Part shown: positions 38,793-48,290 of the stretch, piece after piece
Layout of the letters: each line of letters starts with the position of its first letter
Numbering within the stretch: the stretch's first letter is position 1
Source of the DNA: Hyphomicrobiales bacterium
GTDB taxonomy: Bacteria; Pseudomonadota; Alphaproteobacteria; Rhizobiales; Xanthobacteraceae
DNA length: 56,167 nt
Direction: 5' to 3'
Assembly: GCA_003135415.1 (NCBI GenBank)
Contig: PLBP01000025.1
Location: forward strand, 1-56,167
The notes under the pieces: model-generated
What the model was told of the DNA's origin: nothing
Databases searched by the model: none
The model's input: the letters and a program-made list of their open reading frames with translations, nothing else
Made by a program: the position numbers and the translations under genes

Positions 38793-39998
38793 ATGGACCT
38801 TCGCTTCAACGACGAGGAAACCGCCTTCCGCGACGAGGTGCGCTCGTTCTTCAAGAAGAGTCTGCCGGAAAACATCCGCCGCAAGATGGTGGAGGGAAAA
38901 AAGATCGGGAAAGAGGACATCGTCACCTGGCAGCGCATCCTCAATAAAAAAGGCTGGGCGGTTTCGCATTGGGCGACGGAGTGGGGCGGCACCGGCTGGA
39001 GTCCGGTGAAGCAATACATTTTTCTCGACGAAATGCAGCAGGCGCCGGCGCCTTCGCCGCTGCAATTCGGCGTCTACATGGTCGGCCCCGTCATCATCGC
39101 CTTCGGCAACGAAGCGCAGAAAAAGAAGTTTCTGCCGCGGATCGCCAATATCGACGATTGGTGGTGTCAGGGATTTTCCGAACCGGGCTCGGGCTCGGAT
39201 CTCGCTTCGCTGAAGACCACCGCCAAGCGCGCCGGCGACCATTACGTCGTTAACGGCCAAAAGACCTGGACTACGCTCGCGCAATACGCCGATTGGATTT
39301 TCTGCCTCGTGCGCACCAATCCGGACTCGAAAAAGCAGGAGGGTATTTCGTTTCTGCTGATCGACATGAAGACGCCGGGCATCACCGTGCGGCCGATCCA
39401 GACCATCGACGGCAGCCGCGAGGTGAACGAGGTCTTCTTCGACGACGTCAAGGTGCCGCTGGAAAACCTCGTCGGTGAGGAGAACAAGGGCTGGGATTAC
39501 GCCAAGTTCCTGCTCGGCAACGAGCGCTTTGGCATTGCGCGCGTCGGCCTTTCCAAGGAGCGCATCCGCCGCTTGAAAGAACTCGCCTCGATCGAGCGCG
39601 TCGGCGACAAGCCGATGATCGATGACGAGCGTTTCCGCACCAAGATCGCCGCGGTCGAGGTCGAGCTTAAGGCGCTCGAGATGACGCAGCTCCGCGTCGT
39701 CGCCGCCGCGAAAAACGGCAACAGCAACAAACCCGATCCCGCCTCGTCAATTCTCAAGATCAAGGGCTCGGAAATCCAGCAGACGATCAGCGAATTGCTG
39801 TTCGAGGTCGTCGGGCCCTACGGCCTGCCCTATCAGCCGGAGCAGATCGAAGACGATCGCGTCAACGAGCCGCCGATCGGGCCGGACTACGCCGCCCCGC
39901 TCGCGCCGACCTTCTTCAATTGGCGCAAAATTTCGATCTATGGCGGCTCGAACGAAATTCAGAAAAACATCATCGCGAAGGCGATCTTGGGTCTTTAA
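38793..39998 (+). CDS. pimC: Acyl-CoA dehydrogenase large subunit, PimC-like
   Basis: A 401-residue FAD-dependent acyl-CoA dehydrogenase. Family motifs are WWCQGFSEPGSGSDLASLKT (FAD/substrate region, about 125), KTWTTLAQYADW and the C-terminal IYGGSNEIQKNIIAKAILGL region (about 380-400). Together with the next gene it should form the heteromeric dehydrogenase that introduces the 2,3 double bond into pimeloyl-CoA or related dicarboxyl-CoA esters. It follows the thiolase by nine bases. Confidence 0.9.
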   Translation: MDLRFNDEETAFRDEVRSFFKKSLPENIRRKMVEGKKIGKEDIVTWQRILNKKGWAVSHWATEWGGTGWSPVKQYIFLDEMQQAPAPSPLQFGVYMVGPVIIAFGNEAQKKKFLPRIANIDDWWCQGFSEPGSGSDLASLKTTAKRAGDHYVVNGQKTWTTLAQYADWIFCLVRTNPDSKKQEGISFLLIDMKTPGITVRPIQTIDGSREVNEVFFDDVKVPLENLVGEENKGWDYAKFLLGNERFGIARVGLSKERIRRLKELASIERVGDKPMIDDERFRTKIAAVEVELKALEMTQLRVVAAAKNGNSNKPDPASSILKIKGSEIQQTISELLFEVVGPYGLPYQPEQIEDDRVNEPPIGPDYAAPLAPTFFNWRKISIYGGSNEIQKNIIAKAILGL

Positions 39999-40018
39999 GA
40001 GCTTGGGGCTTTAAGCAA

Positions 40019-41167
40019 ATGGACTTCGAGTTGAGTGAGGAGCAGCGCCTGCTGCAAGAGAGCGTTGGGCGGCTCTTGTCGGACCGCTACGGCTTTGAGC
40101 AACGCACCGCTTATATGAAGGAACCGGGCGGCTTTAGCCGTGCGCTGTGGAAGCAATATGCCGACCTCGGCATCTTGGCGCTGCCCTTCGCGGAGGAAGA
40201 CGGCGGCATCGGCGGCGGCCCGGTCGACATCATGATCGTGATGGAAGCGATGGGGCGCGCGCTCGTACTCGAGCCTTATCTCGCGACCGTGGTGCTCGCG
40301 GGCGGCGTGTTGCGCCACGCGGGAAGCAAAGTGCTGCGCGCGGGCCTCATTCCGAAAATCGCCGACGGAAGCCTCGTTCTCGCGCTCGCGCATTCCGAGC
40401 GGCAGTCGCGCTACGATCTTGCCGATGTGGCGACGAGCGCGAAGAAGGACGGCGCCGGCTATGTGCTCGACGGCGCCAAGGGCATCGTCTTGCACGGCGA
40501 CAGCGCCGACAAACTTATCGTTTCAGCGCGCGTTTCCGGCAAGCAGCGCGAGCGCGACGGCATCGGACTCTTTCTCGTCGATGCCAAGGCGAAGGGCGTT
40601 TCGATCCGCGGCTATCAAACCATCGATGGCCTTCGCGCCGCCGAGGTCACGCTCGCCGGCGTGAAAATCGGAGCCGAAGACGTGATCGGCGATCCGGGAA
40701 AGGCTTCGCCGGTGATTGAGCGCGTCGTTGACGAGGCGATGGCGGCGCTCTCCGCCGAAGCCGTCGGCGCGATGACCGTGATGCACGAAGTCACCACCGA
40801 TTATCTCAAGACCCGCAAGCAGTTCGGCGTGCCGATCGGCAATTTCCAGGTACTGCAACACGCCGCCGTCGACATGCTGATGGCGACGGAACAGGCGCGC
40901 TCGATGGCGATGCTTGCCGCCATGATGGCGGCGGAGCCGAACGCGGTGGAGCGCCACAAGTCGGTCGCCGCCGCCAAGGTGCAGATCGGCCGCTCCGGCC
41001 GCTTCGTCGGCAAGACCGCGACGCAGCTCCACGGCGGCATCGGCATGACGATGGAGTACAAGGTCGGCCATTATTTCAAGCGCGCGATGGCGATCGACGT
41101 CTCGTTCGGCGACGCCGATCATCACCTCGCCACGCTCGCCAAGATGGGCGGATTGCTCGCGGCTTAA
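40019..41167 (+). CDS. pimD: Acyl-CoA dehydrogenase small subunit, PimD-like
   Basis: A 382-residue second acyl-CoA dehydrogenase-fold subunit (MDFELSEEQRLLQESVGRLL start; TRKQFGVPIGNFQVLQH about 268; QLHGGIGMTMEYKVGHYF about 345). ATG 40019 fits the family; the frame open back to 39920 is an overlap with pimC. It is typical of two-subunit acyl-CoA dehydrogenases acting on bulky or dicarboxylic CoA thioesters. It is convergent with the carboxyltransferase gene, with no gap between stops. Confidence 0.9.
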   Translation: MDFELSEEQRLLQESVGRLLSDRYGFEQRTAYMKEPGGFSRALWKQYADLGILALPFAEEDGGIGGGPVDIMIVMEAMGRALVLEPYLATVVLAGGVLRHAGSKVLRAGLIPKIADGSLVLALAHSERQSRYDLADVATSAKKDGAGYVLDGAKGIVLHGDSADKLIVSARVSGKQRERDGIGLFLVDAKAKGVSIRGYQTIDGLRAAEVTLAGVKIGAEDVIGDPGKASPVIERVVDEAMAALSAEAVGAMTVMHEVTTDYLKTRKQFGVPIGNFQVLQHAAVDMLMATEQARSMAMLAAMMAAEPNAVERHKSVAAAKVQIGRSGRFVGKTATQLHGGIGMTMEYKVGHYFKRAMAIDVSFGDADHHLATLAKMGGLLAA

Positions 41168-42715
41168 TCAGGGTCTGAGCGGCGTCGCGACCGGGCCGGG
41201 CTCCCGGAGCTTCGCGGCAAGATTGGCGAACTCGCAGACGAGCGGGCGCGTGTCGCGCGGATCGACGATCTCCTCGACCAGAAACGTCTCGGCGGTGCGA
41301 AACGGCGAGCGAAAGCGATTCAAGCGCTCCTCGATCTCGACGCGTAATTTTTCCGGCTCTTTCGAGGCTTCGAGATCGGAGCGATAAGCCGCTTCGATGC
41401 CGCCCTCGATCGGCAGCGAGCCCCAATCGCCCGAGGGCCACGCGAAACGATAATGCAGCCGCGCGTGGTTGGTGTGGCCGGCGCCGGCGACGCCGAAAAT
41501 CTTGCGGACCAAAACCGAGCACCACGGCACGCGCGCCTGATAGATCGCTGCGAGCGTGCGGGCGCCGTGACGAATGGTGCCGGCTTTTTCGGCCTCGAGA
41601 CCGATGACGAAGCCCGGCACATCGACGAAGTTCACCACCGGCAAATGAAACGTGTTGGCGAGATCGACGAAGCGCGTGACCTTTTGCGAGGCCTCCGCTG
41701 TCCAACCCCCGCCGTAGAAGAACGGATCGCTCGCGAGCACCGCCACCGGCCAGCCGTCGAGACGTGCCAAGCCTGCGATCGCCGAGCCGCCGTACGTTCT
41801 GCCAATTTCGAAGAAGCTGTCGCGGTCGACGACTGCGTTCACGATCTTCCGCATATCATAAACCTTGCGGCGGTCGCGGGGCACGGCCTCGATCAAAAAT
41901 TCCTCGCGCCGCTCGGGGTCGTCCGTGATCGGTCCGCGCGGCGGCAATTCGTATACGGATGAAGGGAGATACGAGAGGAATCCGCGGGCGCGCGCGAAGG
42001 CCTCCTCTTCGCTCGCCACCACGTCGTCGATCGCGCCGGCCTTGGCGTGGATGGAAGCACCACCGAGTTCTTCCTTGGTGAGGTTCTGCCCGATGCGGGC
42101 GACCACAGGGGGCCCCGCGATGAACATCTGCGAGAGCCCCTCGACCATCACCGAATAGTGGCTGGAGACGAGGCGCGCGGCACCGAGCCCCGCGACCGAG
42201 CCAAGGCCAAGCGCCACCACCGGCACTTGCGCGAGATTTGCGATCACCCAGTCCCAGGCGGGATTCGCGGGCACGTAAGTAAAGCCCATGGTCTCGATCG
42301 TCTTCACCGAGCCGCCGCCGCCGGTGCCATCGACGAGCCGGATCAGCGGCAGCCGAAGCTCGTGCGCCATCTGCTCGGCCATCACCTGCTTGCCGCGGAT
42401 CGCGGCGTCGGCGGCGCCCCCCCGCACGGTGAAATCATCGCCGCCGACCACGACGGGCCGGCCTTCGATCTTGCCGCGGCCGATCACGAAATTGGCGGGC
42501 ATGAAATCGACGAGCTCGCCGCTCTCGTCGTAGCTGCCCTTGCCCGCGATGGTGCCGATCTCGCGGAAGCTTTCGGGGTCGAGCAATTTGTCGATGCGCT
42601 CCCGCACCGTGAGCTTGCCGGCGTCGCGGTGGCGCTTCACCTTTTCGGCGCCGCCCATTTTCTTGGCGAGGGCCTTCCGCTTCTTCAGCTCTTCGAGTTC
42701 AGGCTTCCAACTCAT
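41168..42715 (-). CDS. Acyl-CoA carboxylase, carboxyltransferase (beta) subunit
   Basis: A 515-residue protein with the N- and C-terminal crotonase-like domains of propionyl-/methylcrotonyl-CoA carboxylase beta subunits. Motifs include RERIDKLLDPESFREIG (about 40), LIRLVDGTGGGGSV (about 128), and VNFVDVPGFVIGLEAEKAGTIRHGA (about 360). It transfers carboxyl from biotin to an acyl-CoA. The substrate could be propionyl-CoA or a related CoA ester. ATG 42715 is preferred to GTG 42724. It is divergent from a stand-alone biotinyl domain gene; no biotin carboxylase gene is in the window. Confidence 0.88.
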   Translation of the reverse strand: MSWKPELEELKKRKALAKKMGGAEKVKRHRDAGKLTVRERIDKLLDPESFREIGTIAGKGSYDESGELVDFMPANFVIGRGKIEGRPVVVGGDDFTVRGGAADAAIRGKQVMAEQMAHELRLPLIRLVDGTGGGGSVKTIETMGFTYVPANPAWDWVIANLAQVPVVALGLGSVAGLGAARLVSSHYSVMVEGLSQMFIAGPPVVARIGQNLTKEELGGASIHAKAGAIDDVVASEEEAFARARGFLSYLPSSVYELPPRGPITDDPERREEFLIEAVPRDRRKVYDMRKIVNAVVDRDSFFEIGRTYGGSAIAGLARLDGWPVAVLASDPFFYGGGWTAEASQKVTRFVDLANTFHLPVVNFVDVPGFVIGLEAEKAGTIRHGARTLAAIYQARVPWCSVLVRKIFGVAGAGHTNHARLHYRFAWPSGDWGSLPIEGGIEAAYRSDLEASKEPEKLRVEIEERLNRFRSPFRTAETFLVEEIVDPRDTRPLVCEFANLAAKLREPGPVATPLRP

Positions 42716-42806
42716 GCACGCCACCCCAACCGCCTTGACAGGCCGCCCCGTGATCTAGCAAGCGCATGGTGCCCTTCGCAAATCCAGCGCCCCGCCGGAT
42801 GGAAAT

Positions 42807-43028
42807 ATGCCCGAGATCAAGGTTACCTCCGAACTGAACGGCATAGTGCAGAAATTGGAGGTGACACCCGGCGCCAAGGTGAGCGAAGGCGATACAATCA
42901 TCTTGCTCAATTGCATGAAGATGGAGATTCCGGTGCTGGCGCCGAAAAGCGGAACGCTGAAAGCGATCCTGGTCGAGGAAGGTGCCGTCGTGGCCGAGGG
43001 CCAGGCGCTCGCGACGATCGAGACGTGA
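42807..43028 (+). CDS. Stand-alone biotinyl/lipoyl carrier domain protein (BCCP-like)
   Basis: A 73-residue protein consisting only of a biotinyl domain. The attachment motif is CMKMEIPV, with the biotinylated lysine at about position 38. Beta-hairpin repeats EGDTIILLN and AVVAEGQALATIE frame it. It should carry carboxyl-biotin to the divergent carboxyltransferase. It is much shorter than normal BCCP (about 150), lacking the N-terminal region. The 91-base gap to the carboxyltransferase start probably holds two divergent promoters. Confidence 0.85.
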   Translation: MPEIKVTSELNGIVQKLEVTPGAKVSEGDTIILLNCMKMEIPVLAPKSGTLKAILVEEGAVVAEGQALATIET

Positions 43029-43033
43029 AATCT

Positions 43034-44509
43034 TCAGCCGGTCGATTTCGATTTCCGCAGCGATTTTGAAACATCAGCACGGGCGGCGCGATATTCGTCG
43101 AGCGCGCGGCCAATCATCACGACCAATGGGCCGCCGGGCGAAGCGGCGGCAATGCGCGCGGGCAAATCGGCAATCGATGCTTCGATCACCGCCTCGTCGG
43201 GCCGGGTCGCGCGCGCGACCGCAATCGCGGGCGTTGTGGGATCAAGACCGTGCTCGATCGCTTTTTGCGCGAACTCGGCAATCGTCCTGATCGGCATGTA
43301 AACAACCGTGGTGGCCGTCGGATCGGCGAGGCTCGGCCAATCGAAATCGGCGGGAAGATGTCCGTCCTCGGCGTGGCCGGTGACATATTGCAGCCGCCGC
43401 GCCGCGCGCCGATGGGTGAGCGAAATGGCGAGCCGGCTCGCCGCCCCTTGCGCGGCGGTGACGCCGGGCACGACTTCGACCGGAATGCCCTCGGCGCGGC
43501 AGGCGGCGATCTCCTCGCCGGCGCGGCCGAAAATCATCGGGTCGCCGCCCTTCAGCCGCACCACGCGTTTTCCCGCGCGCGCGAGCGAGATCATCAGGGA
43601 ATTGATTTCTTCCTGCTTGCATGACGGCCCGCTCGCGGTCTTGCCGACCAGCATCTTCTTCGCCTCGCGGCGGGCAAAATCGAGAATTGCCGGCGCGACG
43701 AGATCGTCGATCAGAATGACGTCGGCCGATTGCAGCGCGCGCACGGCGCGTAGCGTCAGCAATTCCGGATCGCCGGGGCCGGCGCCGACAAGCGTGACGG
43801 AGCCCTGCTCAAGCGCTTCGCCTTCGCCCCGGGTCTCGGACAGAAACTTGTCGAAATCGCCCGCCGCCGGTTCCTCGTTCGGATGTGTGACGGCATGAGC
43901 AGTGAAAACCTGCCAGAAGCGGCGGCGGCCGCTAAAGGAAAGGCCCGAGGATTGCACGTTCTTGCGCCAGCGCCGCGCGGCCTCGGCCCAGCGCGAAAAG
44001 CCGAATGGAATGAGCGCCTCAAGCTTGGCGCGGATCGCCTGGCCGAAAACGGGCGCGGCGCCGTCGGTCGAAATGCCGATCACCAGCGGCGAGCGGTTGA
44101 CGATGGCGCCGAAGGCGAAATCGCAGAATGCAGGCTTGTCGATCACGTTCACCGGCACGTGGGCGGCGCGCGCCGTAGCGGCAAAGCGCGCGGCCTCTTC
44201 TTCGGTTTCGCAGCCGCCGATCGCGATGGCGGCGTCCTTGAAATCTTCCGGCTGCCAGGCGCGAAGATGGATCGCGATCTCGCCTTTCGGCGGCTCGGCG
44301 GCAAGCGCGAGCATTTCCTCGGAGGGTTGCTCCGCATAAACATCGACGGCGGCACCCGTCGCCGACAAAAGCTCGGCCTTCCATGCCGCACCCGTGCCGC
44401 CGCCGGTGACCAGCGCGCGCTTGCCTTCAAGCGCGAAGAAAAGCGGCAGCCGCGCCAGCGCTTCCATGCGCGGGGGCTTCGCTTCAGACGGGCTGCGCGG
44501 TGCGCTCAT
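43034..44509 (-). CDS. cysG: Siroheme synthase (uroporphyrinogen-III methyltransferase / precorrin-2 dehydrogenase / ferrochelatase)
   Basis: A 491-residue trifunctional CysG. The N-terminal dehydrogenase/ferrochelatase part (about 20-220) begins with FALEGKRALVTGGGTGAAWK. The C-terminal methyltransferase (about 240-475) shows VTLVGAGPGDPELLTLRAV, RLKGGDPMIFGRAGEE and VVPGVTAAQGAAS. Siroheme is the cofactor of nitrite and sulfite reductases. Its start overlaps the last 26 bases of the nasA remnant, the normal end of a nitrate-assimilation operon. Confidence 0.94.
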   Translation of the reverse strand: MSAPRSPSEAKPPRMEALARLPLFFALEGKRALVTGGGTGAAWKAELLSATGAAVDVYAEQPSEEMLALAAEPPKGEIAIHLRAWQPEDFKDAAIAIGGCETEEEAARFAATARAAHVPVNVIDKPAFCDFAFGAIVNRSPLVIGISTDGAAPVFGQAIRAKLEALIPFGFSRWAEAARRWRKNVQSSGLSFSGRRRFWQVFTAHAVTHPNEEPAAGDFDKFLSETRGEGEALEQGSVTLVGAGPGDPELLTLRAVRALQSADVILIDDLVAPAILDFARREAKKMLVGKTASGPSCKQEEINSLMISLARAGKRVVRLKGGDPMIFGRAGEEIAACRAEGIPVEVVPGVTAAQGAASRLAISLTHRRAARRLQYVTGHAEDGHLPADFDWPSLADPTATTVVYMPIRTIAEFAQKAIEHGLDPTTPAIAVARATRPDEAVIEASIADLPARIAAASPGGPLVVMIGRALDEYRAARADVSKSLRKSKSTG

Positions 44510-45153
44510 CAGCGACGATCCTCTTCAATTCGGGCAGACAAGAGCCGCAATTCGTGCCGGCGCGCAAGGTCTTGCCGATTTCCTCAACGCTTCCCACCCC
44601 TGATGTAAGGGCGGCGCGGATGGCGGCAAGACCGACCCCAAAACAGGCGCAGACGATCGGCCCCGTTGCGGCGAGGCCTTCGCCGGATTTTCCGGAGAGC
44701 AATAAGCGGCGCTGGTGGTCCTCGATTTTCTCGCTTTCAAAGAGGGCACGCAATGCATCCCAGGAAGGCGCCGCTTCTGCGGGTCCGATGAACAGGGCGC
44801 CGTCGAGCCTGCCGTCGATGAAGGTGGCGACCCGATAGGCGCCGCGCGCCTCCTCGGCGTATTCCGCGCGTTCAGCGCCGGCCGTGAACATCCGCTCCGC
44901 GACCTCGCGCCAGACCAGCAGGCGATCATTCGAGGCGATGAAATAGCCGAAGCCGCCGGCGATCGTGACGCGCGTCCATAAGGTGTCTTGTGGGAAAACG
45001 ATCGGCCGGGAAGAGAGCGCGAAACCGCGCGAAGTAAATTCGACGCCCCAGGCGGCGGCGGGTAGCAGAATGCCGGCGCCGGGCGTCAAGCGGTAGTGCC
45101 CAATAGGGCTGCAATCTGCGGTATCTTTGTGCGCCGCACTATAAATGGGCAAA
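44484..45153 (-). pseudogene. nasA: C-terminal remnant of assimilatory nitrate reductase NasA
   Basis: Only about the last 200 residues of a protein of normally about 900 remain. The end carries a BFD-type [2Fe-2S] domain with CACFGVGL and GTNCGSCLPELK, as at the C-terminus of bacterial assimilatory nitrate reductases. The molybdenum and 4Fe-4S parts are gone. The reading frame continues as an out-of-frame shadow into nasS, so the 5' boundary is uncertain (between about 45070 and 45153). It is followed by cysG with a normal overlap, so the loss affects only the upstream part. A large deletion or an assembly join between nasS and nasA explains this. Confidence 0.75.
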
Positions 45154-46329
45154 CTACCAGCGGCGGATTTTCCAAAGCGAAAGATGGGCGCGGATGTCGT
45201 TCGGATCGAAGGCCGGACCGACAAAAGCACCGACGCCGTCGGCGGGTTCGCTCGCCGGAAGCGGGCTCCCTTTCCCGAGCACCGCGTCATACAGATCGGT
45301 GCGAAAAACCGCCTTCGATATCGCCAAAAATTCGTTCGACAAGGGCGCGTGGCCCCAGCGCACCATCTGGGCATAGAGCCAGGCGGCTTGCACCGGATCG
45401 GGCCGCGCGGCGCCGATGCGCCCGACCATGAGATAGCGCTCGCTCGTCCGATAGGTACCATCGGGCGACACCTTCAGCTTGCCATCGAGGGTGCGGCGGA
45501 TCACTTCCGCCGCGACATCGATCCGGTTTGGCGCCGACAAGATGGCGCATGTCTCTTCGCGGTTTTTTACGTCCTCGATGAAATCGGCGGCGTTGCCATG
45601 CGCACGAATGAGACGGCGCAAGGTATCGGGGTTTTCCTTGGCCCAGGAAGCGCGCACCGCCAGCACTTTCTCGGTCGCGCGCTGCAAGATTTCCGACACG
45701 AAGTGCAAGATATGCGCGATGCCGAGATCGACCGCGACCGAGTTCCACGGCGCGCCGACACAGAAGGCGTCGACGTGACCGCTCGAGATGCTCTCGACCA
45801 TATAGGGCGGCGGCAGCACGACCATGCGCAAATCCTGATCGGGATCGACACCGCCCGAAGCCATCCAGAAACGAAGCTGATAATTATGCGTCGAGAACGG
45901 AAAGGTCATGCCGAAATTCAACGGCTCGCGACCCTTGCGGCGGCGCTCGGCGACGACATCGGCGAGCGAGCGCGCCGACACTTTCGGATCGGCGAGATCG
46001 CCATGCGCGTGGTCGGCCAATGCCTTGTAGAGATCGTTGGTGACGGTGATGGCGTTGCCGTTGAGCCCGAGATTGAACGGCGCCACGATCGGCACCCTGA
46101 CGTGACCCAGCCCAAGGCTCGACGCGATCGCGATCGGCGCCAACAGGTGCGCGGCGTCAAACAGGCCGATGTTCAACTTGTCGCGCATGTTCGACCAGGA
46201 CACCTCGCGCACAAGCTCGATGTCGAGGCCTTCCTCTTTGGTGAAGCCCTTATCGACCGCGATGATCAGCGCGGCCGCGTCCGCGAGCGGGATAAAACCG
46301 ATGCGCAGCTTGTTCTTGCCGTCCGTCAT
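45154..46329 (-). CDS. nasS: NasS, cytoplasmic nitrate/nitrite sensor
   Basis: A 391-residue protein of the NrtA/CmpA nitrate-binding family without a signal peptide (MTDGKNKLRIGFIPLADAA start), as expected of NasS rather than a transporter component. In the NasST system, NasS binds NasT and releases it when nitrate or nitrite is present. It overlaps nasT by four bases. The C-terminus is complete (ends HLSLWKIRRW). Immediately downstream only a nasA remnant remains, so its classic target operon is lost here. Confidence 0.85.
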   Translation of the reverse strand: MTDGKNKLRIGFIPLADAAALIIAVDKGFTKEEGLDIELVREVSWSNMRDKLNIGLFDAAHLLAPIAIASSLGLGHVRVPIVAPFNLGLNGNAITVTNDLYKALADHAHGDLADPKVSARSLADVVAERRRKGREPLNFGMTFPFSTHNYQLRFWMASGGVDPDQDLRMVVLPPPYMVESISSGHVDAFCVGAPWNSVAVDLGIAHILHFVSEILQRATEKVLAVRASWAKENPDTLRRLIRAHGNAADFIEDVKNREETCAILSAPNRIDVAAEVIRRTLDGKLKVSPDGTYRTSERYLMVGRIGAARPDPVQAAWLYAQMVRWGHAPLSNEFLAISKAVFRTDLYDAVLGKGSPLPASEPADGVGAFVGPAFDPNDIRAHLSLWKIRRW

Positions 46330-46916
46330 TTCAGCATCTCCGCGGCGGTAATGATCGATTGCGCGATCTCGGCGATTTTCTTCTTCTCGTTCATCGCGGT
46401 CTTGCGCATAAGCGCGTAGGCCTCCTCCTCGGTGAGATTCTTCACCTTCATCAGAATCCCCTTGGCCCTATCGATTACCTTGCGATCCTCGAGCGCCAAC
46501 TTCGTTTGCTCGAGCTCGCCTTCGAGCCGCGAGAACGCATTGAAGCGCATGATGCTCATGTCGAGAATGTGCTTGATGCGCTCTTTCTTCAGCCCGTCGA
46601 CGATATAGGCGGAGACGCCGGCATCGATCGCCGCTTGGATCGAAGCGGTATCGCTCTGGTCGACGAACATCGCGACCGGCCGCTTCACCACCCGGCTCAC
46701 CTGGAACATCTGCTCGAGCACGTCGCGACTTGGGTTTTCGAGGTCGATCAGGATCACGTCGGGATCGATGGCGTAGACGCGGGCGAGGAGGTTGGTCCTA
46801 TCCTCGATGCGGATCACCTGCACGTGGCCCGCCTCGCGCAACCCGTCCTCCAGGATGGCCGCGCGGATGGGGCTCTCGTCGACAATCACGATCTTGAGAT
46901 GGGAGTCGGGCAACAT
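46326..46916 (-). CDS. nasT: NasT, ANTAR-type antiterminator response regulator
   Basis: A 196-residue regulator: an N-terminal pseudo-receiver (about 8-115, IVIVDESPIRAAILEDGL) and a C-terminal ANTAR RNA-binding domain (about 135-190, VIDRAKGILMKVKNLTEEEAYALMRKTAM region). It binds two-hairpin leaders and prevents termination upstream of nitrate-assimilation genes when released by NasS. ATG 46916 is preferred to the upstream 46970. Its target leader would normally precede the nitrate/nitrite reductase genes that are missing from this window. Confidence 0.88.
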   Translation of the reverse strand: MLPDSHLKIVIVDESPIRAAILEDGLREAGHVQVIRIEDRTNLLARVYAIDPDVILIDLENPSRDVLEQMFQVSRVVKRPVAMFVDQSDTASIQAAIDAGVSAYIVDGLKKERIKHILDMSIMRFNAFSRLEGELEQTKLALEDRKVIDRAKGILMKVKNLTEEEAYALMRKTAMNEKKKIAEIAQSIITAAEMLK

Positions 46917-46995
46917 CGGAAAAGAGAAACCTTTGTGGCTCCGCGCACCATGCGGTGTCTTTAAAATCAACGCAACCCGATTGCTCCGGTCGCGC

Positions 46996-48192
46996 TCAGG
47001 GGCGATTTTTTGCGGCGCGGGCGCGGATCATGGCGAGCAACGCCGCATCGGGATTGCCGTCCGGCACGAGCCCCGCACTCACCTGGATTTCGCGGACATT
47101 GTCCCGCAGATCGAAGTCGATCTGGCCCTGAAAATTATTCACCTTATAGCCGAGCGTGGCGAGCGCGCGTTGCAGTTCCACCCGCTCCTCGCGCGACAAT
47201 GGCTTGTCGTCGTCGGGCCAGCGCGCGCGGATCGGGCCCGCGCCGCGCAGGCGATCGGCGAGGTGGACCGCGGCAAGCGCATAGGCATCGGAATTGTTGT
47301 AGCGCTTGATCGCCTCGAAATTCTTGGTGACGAGAAACGCAGGCCCCTTATAGCCGCTCGGAAAGAGAAGAATAGCATCGCCCGTGCCGGGCAGCGCGCC
47401 GCCCTCCGCTCGCTTCACACCGAGCGCCGTCCAGTCCGCGAATGGCGCGCGGCTTTTGCGGTAATCGAAGCCCGCGGGGATCGTCACTTCGAAGCCCCAC
47501 GGCACTCCCGCGCTCCAGCCGCTCTTGTGGAAATAATTGGCGATGGAAGCGAGCACGTCCAAAATATTCGTCCAGATGTCGGCGCGGCCGCCGCCGGAAA
47601 AATCGACGGCGTAGCGCAGATAACTCGAGGGAATGAATTGCGGCTGGCCCATCGCGCCCGCCCAGGAGCCCTGCAATTTCTCGCGCGCGATGTGGCCCCG
47701 TTGCAAGATCACAAGTGCCGCGACGAGTTCGTTGCGAAAAAAATCATCGCGGTAGCGCGCCTCCGCGAGCGTCGCGAGCGAGCGGATCACGTCCTTTCCC
47801 TCCGGCTCGCGGCCGTAATGGCTCTCGATGCCCCAAATCGAGAGCAGAATAAAACGATCGACGCCGAATTTTGCCTCGACCGCCGCAAGCGTCTCGGCGT
47901 AGGGCACCATGTGTTTTCTACCCGTCGCGATACGCCCGTCCGATACAAGCGCGGCGATATAGACGCCCGTGGGCCGGATATATTCCGGCTGGCGCTTGGT
48001 CGCGGCGATCACTTGCGGGTCGGGCTCAACGCCCTTGAACGCGGCATCGAAGGTCGCACGCGACACGTTTTGCGCCGCCGCCTCCGGCCACAGGCCCGCG
48101 ATGAAGGATTGAAAATCCTGTTTTGCTTCTTCAGCCGCCGCGCCGTTCAGGGCGAAGGCAAGAGATGCGAAGATAAGGAAAAATCGGCGCAT
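46996..48192 (-). CDS. MltB-family lytic murein transglycosylase
   Basis: A 398-residue secreted enzyme that cleaves peptidoglycan to 1,6-anhydromuropeptides. The signal peptide covers residues 1-20. The MltB/SltB catalytic domain (about 28-320) has the catalytic Glu in SIWGIESHYGR and QGSWAGAMGQPQFIPSSYLRYAVDFSG-type motif (about 175-200). A C-terminal peptidoglycan-binding domain follows (about 335-395, ELQRALATLGYKV). ATG 48192 begins the signal peptide. Confidence 0.93.
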   Translation of the reverse strand: MRRFFLIFASLAFALNGAAAEEAKQDFQSFIAGLWPEAAAQNVSRATFDAAFKGVEPDPQVIAATKRQPEYIRPTGVYIAALVSDGRIATGRKHMVPYAETLAAVEAKFGVDRFILLSIWGIESHYGREPEGKDVIRSLATLAEARYRDDFFRNELVAALVILQRGHIAREKLQGSWAGAMGQPQFIPSSYLRYAVDFSGGGRADIWTNILDVLASIANYFHKSGWSAGVPWGFEVTIPAGFDYRKSRAPFADWTALGVKRAEGGALPGTGDAILLFPSGYKGPAFLVTKNFEAIKRYNNSDAYALAAVHLADRLRGAGPIRARWPDDDKPLSREERVELQRALATLGYKVNNFQGQIDFDLRDNVREIQVSAGLVPDGNPDAALLAMIRARAAKNRP

Positions 48193-48290
48193 GGGTGGCC
48201 AAATCAAGTGGAGGATCGCGTCGCTTTTAGGATCAGGAACTTTGCATCCATAGGGTCATTTCGTCTGGAATGTCGATTGACAATCGCTCT

